64,000 nucleotides of DNA from NCBI GenBank assembly GCA_946627325.1, contig CAMOVK010000003.1, positions 1 to 64,000 of the forward strand. Reading direction: 5' to 3'. The translations under genes were made by a program, and so were the position numbers. This document shows, in pieces, positions 29,938 to 40,300 of this stretch. Below the pieces are notes generated by a model, which worked only from the letters and a program-made list of their open reading frames with translations, did no database searches and was not told where the DNA came from. The stretch's first letter is position 1. Every line of letters starts with the position of its first letter. The stretch comes from an uncultured Prevotella sp. (lineage in GTDB: Bacteria > Bacteroidota > Bacteroidia > Bacteroidales > Bacteroidaceae).

Positions 29938-31374
29938 TTGACAGAACAGATACTTTCCTTATTTAGTCATGTTCCAACCGATGAACAACGAGTTGTAATT
30001 GACGTCTTTTCCGAGTTTTATCACTCTTCCGATGAGCGCACGATGATGGTTGTAAGAGGTTGTGCCGGTACAGGCAAAACTTCGTTGGCATCGTCGATTG
30101 TTCGCGCTCTTGTGGCTCTTGAACGCCGAGTAGTGTTGCTTGCACCCACTGGGCGGGCGGCAAAAGTGTTTTCATCTATGTGCCATTATCCAGCATCTAC
30201 CATTCATCGTACTATCTATCGACAGCAACGAGCTGGTGAAGACGCGTTATTCAAGCTCAATGTCAATCTCCATCAACACACATTATTTATTGTCGATGAG
30301 GCTTCTATGATTGCCAACGAAGGCTATGGCGATAATGCTTTCGGTAGCGGAAGGTTGCTTGACGACCTTGTTCAGTATGTATATAACGACAAAAACTGCC
30401 GCTTGATGTTCGTGGGCGATAAGGCTCAGTTGCCTCCTGTTGGCGAAACGGAGTCGCCAGCGTTATCGACTGATTTCCTGCATGGTTATGGTATGGAGGT
30501 ATTTGAGGCTGACCTCAATGAGGTGGTGCGTCAGGCAGCAAGCTCTGGAATACTCTATAACGCTACAATAATTCGGCAAATGGTTTTTGGAAGTCATCTT
30601 GCAGGAATACCCCAATTGCACCTTGAAGGCTTTGCCGATATCGTCGTCGTGTCGGGGGCGGAACTAATAGAAACCTTAGATGATTCTTTCCGACAAGTGG
30701 GACTTGATGAAACAATTGTTGTCACTCGCTCAAACAAAACAGCTAATCGCTACAACGACGGCATTAGGTATCGCATACTGGACCGCGAAGATGAGATTGC
30801 CAGTGGCGATTACCTTATGGTAGTTAAAAACAAGTATGTCAAATTAGAAGAAGAAAATGCCTCTGAAAGTCAGACGGATGTTCATAAACAGTCCAATGTG
30901 TCCACATGGCTGATAGCTAATGGCGACCGAATACGCGTCAGACGAGTGCATCGGCAGCGCGAACTCTACGGCTTTCAGTTTGCTGACCTCGTGGTTGAGT
31001 TTCCCGACTATGATAATCGAGAGATGGAACTGACCACACTGCTCGACACGCTCCACTCTGAATCACCAGCATTATCGACTGAAAAACAGCGAGAACTATA
31101 CGAGAAAGTTTCAGAGGACTATGCAGACCTGCCCAGAAAAGAAGACCGAATGAAGATGATGCGCGAAGACAAGCACTACAATGCTTTGCAGGTTAAATAT
31201 GCCTATGCCGTCACTTGCCATAAAGCGCAAGGCGGACAGTGGTCACATGTATATGTAGATCAAGGTTATATGACAGACGAAATGGTAACGCCCGACTATA
31301 TCCATTGGCTCTATACAGCCTTCACTCGAGCCACAGAACGCCTATTCCTCGTAAACTGGAAAACATCGAGTTAG
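29938..31374 (+). CDS. RecD-like ATP-dependent helicase / AAA family ATPase
   Basis: VVRGCAGTGKTSLASS Walker A, FIVDEASM, FVGDKAQLPPVG, AYAVTCHKAQGGQW; apparent TTG start. Confidence 0.92.
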   Translation: MTEQILSLFSHVPTDEQRVVIDVFSEFYHSSDERTMMVVRGCAGTGKTSLASSIVRALVALERRVVLLAPTGRAAKVFSSMCHYPASTIHRTIYRQQRAGEDALFKLNVNLHQHTLFIVDEASMIANEGYGDNAFGSGRLLDDLVQYVYNDKNCRLMFVGDKAQLPPVGETESPALSTDFLHGYGMEVFEADLNEVVRQAASSGILYNATIIRQMVFGSHLAGIPQLHLEGFADIVVVSGAELIETLDDSFRQVGLDETIVVTRSNKTANRYNDGIRYRILDREDEIASGDYLMVVKNKYVKLEEENASESQTDVHKQSNVSTWLIANGDRIRVRRVHRQRELYGFQFADLVVEFPDYDNREMELTTLLDTLHSESPALSTEKQRELYEKVSEDYADLPRKEDRMKMMREDKHYNALQVKYAYAVTCHKAQGGQWSHVYVDQGYMTDEMVTPDYIHWLYTAFTRATERLFLVNWKTSS

Positions 31375-31495
31375 CGGGTGGAGAATGAAGTTGTTATGAT
31401 ATTTCCCAACTCAATCAGGTTGCAGACAAACGAAGAAAACTATACGAGAAATAAGTTAATAAACATTTTCTTAACAATCCAAAACTAATAAAATT

Positions 31496-32152
31496 ATGAA
31501 ACAAATTCTAACAAAAAGCAGCAAGAAGCTTACAATAGCAGTATCAGCATTGACTCTCGTACTCGCAAGTTGTGGAACAATGGGTACAGGCACAGGTGGC
31601 GCCGACGTGCTCGGAAGCATTCTCGGCTCTGCTACCAATCAAGGAACGATAACCAATGTCATAACGAGCGTGCTCGGAATGGACAAACCATCTGAAACTC
31701 AACTCATAGGCACATGGCGATATTCAGGACCAGGTTGTGCCTTCACCTCCGACAACCTTCTGGCAAAAGCAGGAGGCGAAGTGGCTGCAACAGAAATAAA
31801 AGATAAAATACATACGTACTACCAGCAGATAGGAATCAATAATCAAAATACATTCATAACATTTACAGAAGACAAAACATTCAGCGGTAAAATCGACGGC
31901 AAGAGTATCAATGGAAAATATACATACGATGCGAAGTCAGGACAACTAACTCTTAAGACGCTGCTCTTCTATGCCAATGGCTATGTAAAAAGAAATGGAA
32001 TGAATGGCATCGCTATACTATTCGAATCTAAGAAACTGCTAACCCTCCTACAGACCATATCCACACTTAGCGGCAACTCTACCGCACAGGCAATAGGCGA
32101 CCTTAGTAAGAATTACGATGGTGTGCGAATTGGTTTCGACATGACCAGATGA
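31496..32152 (+). CDS. DUF4923-like lipoprotein
   Basis: Lipobox LASCG and Bacteroidota lipoprotein GTWRYSGPGCAFTS region. Confidence 0.75.
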   Translation: MKQILTKSSKKLTIAVSALTLVLASCGTMGTGTGGADVLGSILGSATNQGTITNVITSVLGMDKPSETQLIGTWRYSGPGCAFTSDNLLAKAGGEVAATEIKDKIHTYYQQIGINNQNTFITFTEDKTFSGKIDGKSINGKYTYDAKSGQLTLKTLLFYANGYVKRNGMNGIAILFESKKLLTLLQTISTLSGNSTAQAIGDLSKNYDGVRIGFDMTR

Positions 32153-32183
32153 TTAATACAGAAAAGCAATAAGAAATAAGCAC

Positions 32184-32277
32184 AATTTGGAAAGCATATC
32201 TTTTCAGCTCGGAAAGATATGCTTTCCAACGTGAAAAGGCATACTTTCCAACGCGAAAAGACATCATCCCCAAATTC
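32184..32277. repeat. Intergenic palindromic-unit array, copy D
   Basis: AATTTGGAAAGCATATCTTTTCAGC / TCGGAAAGATATGCTTTCCAAC / GTGAAAAGGCATACTTTCCAAC / GCGAAAAGACATCATCCCCAAATTC. Confidence 0.9.
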
Positions 32278-32401
32278 GTTTCGCCAACCCTTATAAACAA
32301 AGCGATTGCAAATTTTCTTTCATAAGGTTTCGTAAATCACCTCGAATTTAGTATTTTTGCCAAAAGAGACCCACAAATACGATAACCTCACACTTGCCTT
32401 A

Positions 32402-32755
32402 ATGCCTAATCAGTCAATATCTATATCACAAATACTCTTCCTTGTAGGAGCAGTAGCGGTATATTCTGCATCAAGTCTTTTTAATAAATTGGCATCAATG
32501 CACGAAATGATGTCAATAGAATACCTTTTGTTTCTCGGCGGATCGGTTGCCGTTTTGGGAGTATACGCCGTGTTGTGGCAGATTATACTTAAACGCATAC
32601 CACTTAGTACGGCATATCCTTTCAGAAGTCTTGGCATCGTTTACGGACTGGTAATAGCTGGGGGAGTATTTGGGGAAACAGTGAGTCTACAAAACATTAT
32701 AGGCGCAGCAATGGTGATAGTTGGCGTGTTGATAATTTCTACGGAAAAGAATTAG
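32402..32755 (+). CDS. SMR/EamA half-size transporter subunit (ArnE/F-like)
   Basis: Four-TM protein, TAYPFRSLGIVYGLVIAGGVFGETVSLQNIIGAAMVIVGV; upstream TTG start at 32357 overlaps a TATTTTTG -7-like box (32352-32359). Confidence 0.8.
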   Translation: MPNQSISISQILFLVGAVAVYSASSLFNKLASMHEMMSIEYLLFLGGSVAVLGVYAVLWQIILKRIPLSTAYPFRSLGIVYGLVIAGGVFGETVSLQNIIGAAMVIVGVLIISTEKN

Positions 32756-32764
32756 AGAAGAACG

Positions 32765-33103
32765 ATGACACATTATTATACGATAGTCGTTGTAGGCATA
32801 TTCGCTTGTTCAGTAGCACAACTGCTGTTGAAAAAAAGTGCCAATCGACAGCATCGAGCACCTATTTATGAAATTCTAAACATAAGAGTCATTGTAGCAT
32901 ACACAATAATTTTCACTTCTCTAGTAGTCAATATTTGGGCATTGAGCCATAGTGTGCAACTCAAAGACATAGCCCTGCTCGAATCGTTGGGATACGTCTT
33001 CGTACCACTCTTGTCTTGGACCATACTCCGCGAAAAAATAAATCCCCGCACATTATTGGCAATAGCGTGTATCATCGCGGGAATAGTAGTTTTCTATATA
33101 TGA
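32765..33103 (+). CDS. SMR/EamA half-size transporter subunit (second of pair)
   Basis: Four-TM protein, ALLESLGYVFVPLLSWTILREKINPRTLLAIACIIAGIVVFYI. Confidence 0.8.
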   Translation: MTHYYTIVVVGIFACSVAQLLLKKSANRQHRAPIYEILNIRVIVAYTIIFTSLVVNIWALSHSVQLKDIALLESLGYVFVPLLSWTILREKINPRTLLAIACIIAGIVVFYI

Positions 33104-33258
33104 GGCAAACACCATAGTAAAGTCTGTGCTTGCAAATAAAATGACAGATGAAGCAAGCAAGGCTTATAATTTTATTATATAGAATAATTACTATAAATAA
33201 GTCAATTTCTTTTGCGTATTAAAAACCAGATAATTAAAACACTAAAATTGCACTTTCT

Positions 33259-34548
33259 TTAGGTTTTGTAGTTTCCAATCTTAGGTTGCATCATATTATA
33301 AATACCATACGCAGACCATAATACCATGCAGAATAGGTAGGGGTAATGGAATCTCACCTCTGCAATGAACAAGCAAGTACCTGCTGTACCTAAACCGATA
33401 AGTAATAAAAACAATCCCTTAGATGAAATAATATCACCACGTTGCTTATAGAGTGAGAAAAGAAATAGTAAAACTAATAAATAGTACGGAAGTCCTTCTA
33501 TAAATTGTATTGCTCTGCGTATACAAGTCAACCGCCCACGTTCAGATTCGGGTTGTTTTAGAATATAAAGATAATCATCCCAATTCCCAAATACTGGATA
33601 CGACCATGTGTCGCCAGACCATAAACGGAATAATTTAATGACATATAGCTTTGCATACTTATCGGGATTATTTTTTATCCACTCAACCGCTCTTGCTTTA
33701 TAAATAGAATCTTTCTTTGCAAAAGTTTCTTGATAAGGATTTGGAATATATGCTAAATTCGTAGGGTCGTAGAAAATAGAAAAATCTGCATATAATTTGG
33801 CCTCGTCGTTAGCCGTCATAATAAGGTTATAACCACCAGTCGTGGAAGATGTAACAAATTGACCTGTCCTTGACTTATTGTATGTTCCGATACCATATAA
33901 AAGCAAAATATACGGAAGTAATAAGCAAATGTATGACCACGCTCTTCTTCGTTCTATCACATACAGTACCACTATTGTGACAATGAACGCTAAAATCAAA
34001 GGACGAAAGGTGTGGGCAATGGCAAATAAAATGGATGCCCCGACGATAGGAAACCATTTTTTGTTAAGGCTTAAACTGAAACCAGTTAACGCTAGGAACA
34101 AATACGGAAGCTCACTCAAAATCCAAATGGGGGCAAACACATTTGTTGGCAAAAGACAAAAAATTATGACAGACAAGTAGGCTGTTATCTGATTGAAAAA
34201 GTATCGAGTTAAATAGAATATATTTGCTAATATGCCGATATTGAGTAATACATTTAGGAACTTGTCAATACTGAAAGTTTCTGTTCCTGTTATTGCATGC
34301 TGTAATATCAAGTAGTTGACCATACCTGGAGATTGCAGATATTGGTCGTTGATATTAAGCATAGAAGGATAGGTCGTATTGTTTGCGTAACTATCCAGAG
34401 CGTGACGTATATAACCTAACTGGTCATTGCCTTGTTCAACATCCCAGAAAAGTATTATAAAAACAATCTGCAGCAACACCCATGCAATAGAAATGAAAAA
34501 GGCAATTCTCGGCAATTTGTCGAAATCTATCCTATTCTTTATCATCAT
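33259..34548 (-). CDS. GT-C (GT39/GT83-like) polytopic membrane glycosyltransferase candidate
   Basis: About 10 TM helices with early loop DVEQGNDQLGYIRHA; overlaps the GT2 gene. Confidence 0.7.
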   Translation of the reverse strand: MMIKNRIDFDKLPRIAFFISIAWVLLQIVFIILFWDVEQGNDQLGYIRHALDSYANNTTYPSMLNINDQYLQSPGMVNYLILQHAITGTETFSIDKFLNVLLNIGILANIFYLTRYFFNQITAYLSVIIFCLLPTNVFAPIWILSELPYLFLALTGFSLSLNKKWFPIVGASILFAIAHTFRPLILAFIVTIVVLYVIERRRAWSYICLLLPYILLLYGIGTYNKSRTGQFVTSSTTGGYNLIMTANDEAKLYADFSIFYDPTNLAYIPNPYQETFAKKDSIYKARAVEWIKNNPDKYAKLYVIKLFRLWSGDTWSYPVFGNWDDYLYILKQPESERGRLTCIRRAIQFIEGLPYYLLVLLFLFSLYKQRGDIISSKGLFLLLIGLGTAGTCLFIAEVRFHYPYLFCMVLWSAYGIYNMMQPKIGNYKT

Positions 34549-35488
34549 CTTCTTCTTCGTTTCCTACATATTCATTGACCAAATATACAGGTCTTTTTTT
34601 CGTCTCATTGAAAATTCGTCCCAAATACTCTCCAATTATACCTAATGACAATAATTGTATACCACCGAGGAATAGAATAATAATGACTAGAGTTGGGAAA
34701 CCTTGTACGGGATCACCAAAAATAAGCGTCTTAAACAGGAAATATAGCAGATACAGCATCGTTATGATGGAAATTATAAATCCCATAATAGTTGACAAAC
34801 GCAGTGGAACCGTCGTGAATGAAGTTATACCTTCTATTGCCAATTCAAACAATTTCAACATATTGAAGGATGAAGTGCCAGAAACTCGATTGCCTCTCTG
34901 AAATTCCAATTCCTTTTTCTTGTAACCTATCCAGCAAAACATTCCTTTGGTGTAACGCTCGCTTTCACGCAGTTTTTGAAGAGCAATTAAGCATTTTCTA
35001 TCTAACAAGCGAAAATCGCCAACGTTTTTTAATATGTCTATCCTGGTAGTTTTTTGCAAAAGGTTATAGTAGGCCAAAGAGAGTTTCTTGCGCAACCACG
35101 ACTCCTTACCTCTATCTTTGCGCCTTGCATAAACATCTTGATAACCATCTTCCCACAACTTGAGCATTTCAGGTATAAGAGAAGGTGGATCTTGCAAATC
35201 GGCATCCAAAATGATAGCACAATCGCCTGTAGCATAATCAAATCCAGCTAACATAGCGCGCTCTTTCCCAAAATTACGCGATAAATCTATGTAGCAAACA
35301 CGTTTATCTATCGTTCTCAATTTTTTAATTACTTCGAGGGTATCGTCCTTGCTGCCATCATTGATGAATAAAATTTCCCAATCGTAAGCGAGAGAGTCGT
35401 TTATTATAGGCTTTAAGGCGTCATGTAACCCCAGCAAATTATCTTGTTCATTGTAACATGGAATAATTAAAGTAACCTTCTTGTGCAT
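34532..35488 (-). CDS. GT2 polyprenyl-phosphate glycosyltransferase (GtrB/ArnC/DPM1-like)
   Basis: LIIPCYNEQDNL, ILDADLQDPP, two C-terminal TM helices. Confidence 0.92.
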   Translation of the reverse strand: MHKKVTLIIPCYNEQDNLLGLHDALKPIINDSLAYDWEILFINDGSKDDTLEVIKKLRTIDKRVCYIDLSRNFGKERAMLAGFDYATGDCAIILDADLQDPPSLIPEMLKLWEDGYQDVYARRKDRGKESWLRKKLSLAYYNLLQKTTRIDILKNVGDFRLLDRKCLIALQKLRESERYTKGMFCWIGYKKKELEFQRGNRVSGTSSFNMLKLFELAIEGITSFTTVPLRLSTIMGFIISIITMLYLLYFLFKTLIFGDPVQGFPTLVIIILFLGGIQLLSLGIIGEYLGRIFNETKKRPVYLVNEYVGNEEEDDDKE

Positions 35489-35629
35489 GATTTAATTAGA
35501 TGATATTTGGAGTAATGTGTGATTTATAAGTGGCAAATTTACAAATAAAAACGGAAAATCGAGTAGCTATAGATAAAATAATAGCATACAATTGTTTTTA
35601 ATAGAAGATTCTTGGTCTTCACGAATTCT

Positions 35630-36469
35630 TCATTTTTTCTTCATCTCAATGTTTATTTTTCCTATCCAGATGCCGTGTTTTCCGTTTTGGTCGTTGGGTG
35701 TTGGGTGGTTGTCTAGGTTGTTGGTGTAGCGGAGTTGTTCCATATAGGTGTGTGAGTGTCCGCCGAGGAAGAGGTCGATGTTGCGTGTTTGTGACATTAC
35801 TACTTGGTCGTTTACTCCTGGTGTGTCCCATCCGAGGTGTGAGATGCAAACGACAAGGTGGCAGCGCTTTTTCGTTTTGAGGAACGACGCCATTTCGGTG
35901 GCTACGCTGACGGGGTCTAAGAAGGTGACGCCTTGGCACTTGGTTTGGTCGATGAGTCCGTCCATTTGTGGGCTGAGGGCAAACAGTCCTATCCTGATGC
36001 CGTTGCGGCGTATGACGGTCCAGCGCTTAACAGTGCCTTCGACGGGTGTGCCTCGGAAGTCGTAATTGGAACAAAGTATGGGGAATTTGGCTTTTCGAAA
36101 TATGCGTGCCATGTTGTCCAGTCCGTAGTCGAACTCGTGATTGCCTATTGTCGAGGCGTCGTAACGCATCTGGTTCATCAGTTCGATTTCTACGTCTCCT
36201 TTGTAAAAAGTGTAGTAGGGTGAGCCTTGCGAGAAGTCACCGCTGTCGAGGAGTAGCAGGTCGGGGTTTTGGCTGCGCTCTTGGCGAATGAGTTCGATAC
36301 GGCGGACGTATCCGCCTCGCCCAGCGAGGGCTGTGTCGGCAAGATGGGGGTGCAGGGGATATATACAACTGTGGGTGTCGTTGGTGTGGAGAATGGTCAG
36401 TTGTTTCTCTCGTTGTGCTGACGCTATTGTCGATAGGAAAAGGACTGCTATAAATAGGGTTGTTTTCAT
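35630..36469 (-). CDS. 5'-nucleotidase-type metallophosphatase (N-terminal half of UshA-like architecture)
   Basis: LTILHTNDTHSCIYP, LLLDSGDFSQGSPYY, STIGNHEFDYG, GGHSHTY. Confidence 0.9.
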   Translation of the reverse strand: MKTTLFIAVLFLSTIASAQREKQLTILHTNDTHSCIYPLHPHLADTALAGRGGYVRRIELIRQERSQNPDLLLLDSGDFSQGSPYYTFYKGDVEIELMNQMRYDASTIGNHEFDYGLDNMARIFRKAKFPILCSNYDFRGTPVEGTVKRWTVIRRNGIRIGLFALSPQMDGLIDQTKCQGVTFLDPVSVATEMASFLKTKKRCHLVVCISHLGWDTPGVNDQVVMSQTRNIDLFLGGHSHTYMEQLRYTNNLDNHPTPNDQNGKHGIWIGKINIEMKKK

Positions 36470-36497
36470 AATGGTGTTGTTGTGTATGTAGTGGTTT

Positions 36498-37283
36498 TTA
36501 TTTCTCGATGGTTATTCTTCCTTCAATTTGCTGACCGACTTTTTTGCCTTCTTGAGTTTTTTGTTTGAAATAGTCGATTATCAAAACTCTGACGTTGTTC
36601 TCGTCGCCTTGGGGTTGGTTGGTGTTTGTTTTTTGTCGGAAGGCAGTCATGTTGTCGTTTCCTTGTGCTACGTAGTCGATTGTGGCTATTCGGTAGGAGC
36701 GGCTCGGGTCGATGGGTTCTCCTTTGATGGTTGCCGACTTCAGTTTGACGTTTTTGCTGATTTTGATTTTCACTTCTCGGCTCACTCCTTGTCCTTTGGT
36801 TGATGCTATCTCTTCAAACAGTTGTTGTACGGCTTTGCCTGAGAGTGTGAGGAAGCATATTTTGTTTTCGAATGGTGCTATGGCGTATATGTCGCCGATT
36901 GTTACGTCGCCTTCAGCCAGTGCTGCGCGTATGCCTCCTATATTGTAGATGGCAAAGTCAGGTGTCTCGCCGTATTTTTTGCCTGCCCACATGAGTATGT
37001 CGGGTAACAGGTTTGAGAGTGGGCTTTCGGGTATGTCAGCGTACATGTAGTGTGCTGTTTGTCCTATGACGGGTTGCATGAGGGAGTCAACTCGGGCTTT
37101 ATAGGGTTGCAGGAAGTTTATGGCTGTTTCGACTTCTTTGCTTGGTGTTTTGGTGTCGAAGCGTTGGTCGATGAGTATTCTTGTTCGGTTGATGGCTGTC
37201 ATTTCGTATTGGCTCGTACATGCCGAAACGATTAGAGTGATGCCTACAAATGCTGTTTGGGCGATTATTTTCAATTTTGTCAT
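36498..37283 (-). CDS. 5'-nucleotidase C-terminal domain lipoprotein
   Basis: SPLSNLLPDILMWAGKKYGETPDFAIYNIGGIRAALAEGDVTIGDIYAIAPFENKICFLTLSG; lipobox VSACT. Confidence 0.92.
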   Translation of the reverse strand: MTKLKIIAQTAFVGITLIVSACTSQYEMTAINRTRILIDQRFDTKTPSKEVETAINFLQPYKARVDSLMQPVIGQTAHYMYADIPESPLSNLLPDILMWAGKKYGETPDFAIYNIGGIRAALAEGDVTIGDIYAIAPFENKICFLTLSGKAVQQLFEEIASTKGQGVSREVKIKISKNVKLKSATIKGEPIDPSRSYRIATIDYVAQGNDNMTAFRQKTNTNQPQGDENNVRVLIIDYFKQKTQEGKKVGQQIEGRITIEK

Positions 37284-37301
37284 AAAGTTAAAGTGTAGTT
37301 G

Positions 37302-40300
37302 TTATTGTTTCTTGTTCGGTTGTTTCTTTTTCTCTCTGCTGAAAAGGTCTCTAAGGTTGCTGAAATCTTTTTTCATTATCAGTCCTATTCCTTGCGTGTT
37401 GAGACTATTTCGAGTAAAATATCTATCGTTAGACTGATTATAAACTTTGAGCGAGAGGTTGCCGTTAGGGAAGAGCAGGTATCTCACATCGAAGTCGCCG
37501 ATGAATGATGTTGATGCGTTGGGGTTGTCGCGGTATCCGAATTGTCCGTTTATCAGCAGTCTGTTGTTGAGCAGTCTGCCTGAGAGTAGTCCTTCGTATT
37601 CGGCGTTGCTCCATCCCTCGTTGCCTGTGGAGATATTTGCTCCGAAATTCCAGTTGCTCACATTGATGATCGTTGACAGCACTTCGTTGATTTGTTGACT
37701 TACAGTTCCACTCAGTAGGCTTTGCATGGCGAGGCTTGTTTGGCTTGGTGCTGATGCGTCGGTTTCGGCATTGTTGCTTCCTTGATTTAGAAAGCGCCCG
37801 ATGGTTAGGAGGTAAATAACTTGCTGATTGAGTTCTTCTTGGCTTGTTATTAATTGTCTGACCATTTGTTGGGCGTTGCTACTTGCTGTTGGCATTTCGA
37901 AATCGAACTCCACTTGTGGTTCTACAGGTGTTCCGCTTATGTTCATCAGGCAGTTGACTCTCACATTCGACGATGCGAAAGAGTTACCAATGCTTAAGTC
38001 GGCAAGGCTTACGCCATTGACGGTGTATATGCCTTTTAAGTTGAGAGTGGCATAGTATGGGTTTCCTCCGAAAACGATGCTGCTGCCTGGTTGGAACTGA
38101 AACTCTTTTTTTAGGAGATTTTGAATAGTCATTTTGTATAGTCCATTCTCGACGTTGTAGTTGCCATACATATCGAAAGTGCCTTTGTTGAAATAGTTTG
38201 CAAGCAGCACTCCTGTGCCTTGCAGGTCGATGTAGTCGCCTGTGGTTTCGTTCATCAATACGCGCAGTGTTAGGTCGGATGTTGTTTCTGCCTGAATGTT
38301 CATTCTTAGGTCGTCGGCAGCCGGCATTGAGATTGGTGCTTTAGCTATGTATTTAGGTTGATTGTCGTTTGAAGAAAAAACTTTGTTTGAGACGTTTCTC
38401 GTGTCGCTGACAGGCGATGTTGTTTTGCTATTCCATGTAATAAAAGATTGTTCGCTGCCCGCAGCACCTATTCCGTCAACATTGTACTCTATTATTGACC
38501 CTCGCTGTGGAGTTGCAAATATGTCGATATCGGTACTTCCATTTCCGCCAGTAACATGACAATTGCCAGATGCATACACTGTTCCTCGGAATGTGTCGTC
38601 GCCAAACTCTTTTTTGTCAAAAGCCAAAATGTTGTCGGCTGTCACGTCAACATTGTAGCCGAATTGTTTGAGATAGTTGTGGGTAACTTCTCCTTCTACT
38701 ACGGCAATGTTTCCTTGATAGTCTCTAATGGTGTCATTGTGGAAAATTATTTTGTTTGGAAGTAAAGTTATTGTGTCGGAAAAGAGTGTGTATGTTGTGT
38801 GCAAAGGCATTACGCTCAAGTCGCCACTGACTGTTACCATGCCTGCTATGTTGATTTTGTCGAGTGGTCCGTAAACCTTAAGTTTGCCAATAGCGCGGGC
38901 GTCAATGTCGTGTAAAAATGAGCCAATATAGTTCTCAAGAAACTCTATACGCGTGTTTTGAGTTTCGATGTTCAGTTCGAGGGCATTTTCCTTTGGCGAA
39001 ATATAGCCTTCGATAAGTGTCTTTGCTTTATTGTCGTCGTTCGTTATGCCGTTAAGTTGTATTCGTTCGTCATCGCTCCATTTTGCCTTGAGGTCAAGAT
39101 TTCCCAGTCGCCCTCCTACGAATCTGAAGTCGTCAATCATCAGAGATGCTTCCGCCTGTTGTTTGTCGAGCAATGCCGATGATGTTGCTGTGCCCGATGC
39201 TATGCCGCTAAACTCCACTCCTCGCACGTTGAGCAGGCTTGAAATGTAGTCGATGTTGATGTTTTTCATCTCTGCTCGCAGTGTGTCGGCATGGCTGTCT
39301 GATATAAATCCTGATAAGATGAGGCTCTGCTTCTTGTTTTCCACTTGAAAGTGGTCGATTAGCAATCGACCTTTGTCGTACACGATGTCGGATGGTTCCA
39401 CTCTGAATGTCTCGTTGTCAAACCTTATTTGTGACGGGTGGATTACTGTGGCTATTGTTGGAGGTTCTCCGGTGTTGTGAGTGTAAAAAGTCGTAGTGGT
39501 TGATAGTTGACCTAACAGGTGATGTTTTGCTATATTGTCGAACGCTATGTCGAAATCGAGTTTGTCGCCAAAAGCCTTTGCTTTGGCAGCCACTGACAAT
39601 TGTGCTTCGTTGCTCGTTGTGCGTTTGGCATTACCCACAGCCATCAGTGTGTCGCCTTCGTTGAAGATGTTTATGGCAGCATCGTGATAATGTGTGCCAT
39701 CGTAAATGAAGTCGTCAGCAATGATGCGAATGTCGGTAGAGTTGTTTGCTTCGTTTACAACTCCGTCAATTATTATTGGTTGTGTTAGTGTCAGTTGTTT
39801 GTCGTGAACGAGTTTAAGCAGTCGTGCATCGCTAATCTCTGCGCTTACCGATATTGCATTCTTAGCGGGCGATGGGGTAGGCGTTAGTGCAGACAGTGTT
39901 GGAATCTTCGAAATCAGCATCCTTTTCATGCTGTTGATTATTGTTCTGTAATCATTCGCTCCGCTAATCTCTGCGTTTGCGAAATCACTATTGAGTGTGA
40001 TGTGATTGGTTGTTCCGTCGTGAGTCGATGATAATTGAAGGTGGCTTATGTCGTATGTGTCATTAGCTTGTTGTAGTCGGAAGTTGTTTATTTCGATATC
40101 GAAGTCAGAATTAAGTGCGTTTCCCTTTCTCCCTTTGCCAATCTTTGCTACAATATCTCCATCAAAAATACCATCGCCGAGAGCGTCTGTTATGCGAAGT
40201 CGTGAGAGATTGACTTTGTTGAGCGATGCTTCGAAGTTTGTTTTCGATGCGGTGGCATTCAAGTCATAAGTGCCTTTTACTCGAATTGTGCCTCCCGGGT

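Noticed and set aside
35748-36291. Plus-strand ORFs over the metallophosphatase and 5'-nucleotidase genes
   Set aside because: Antisense to clearly identified domains; Cys/Arg/Trp-rich composition typical of non-coding frames.
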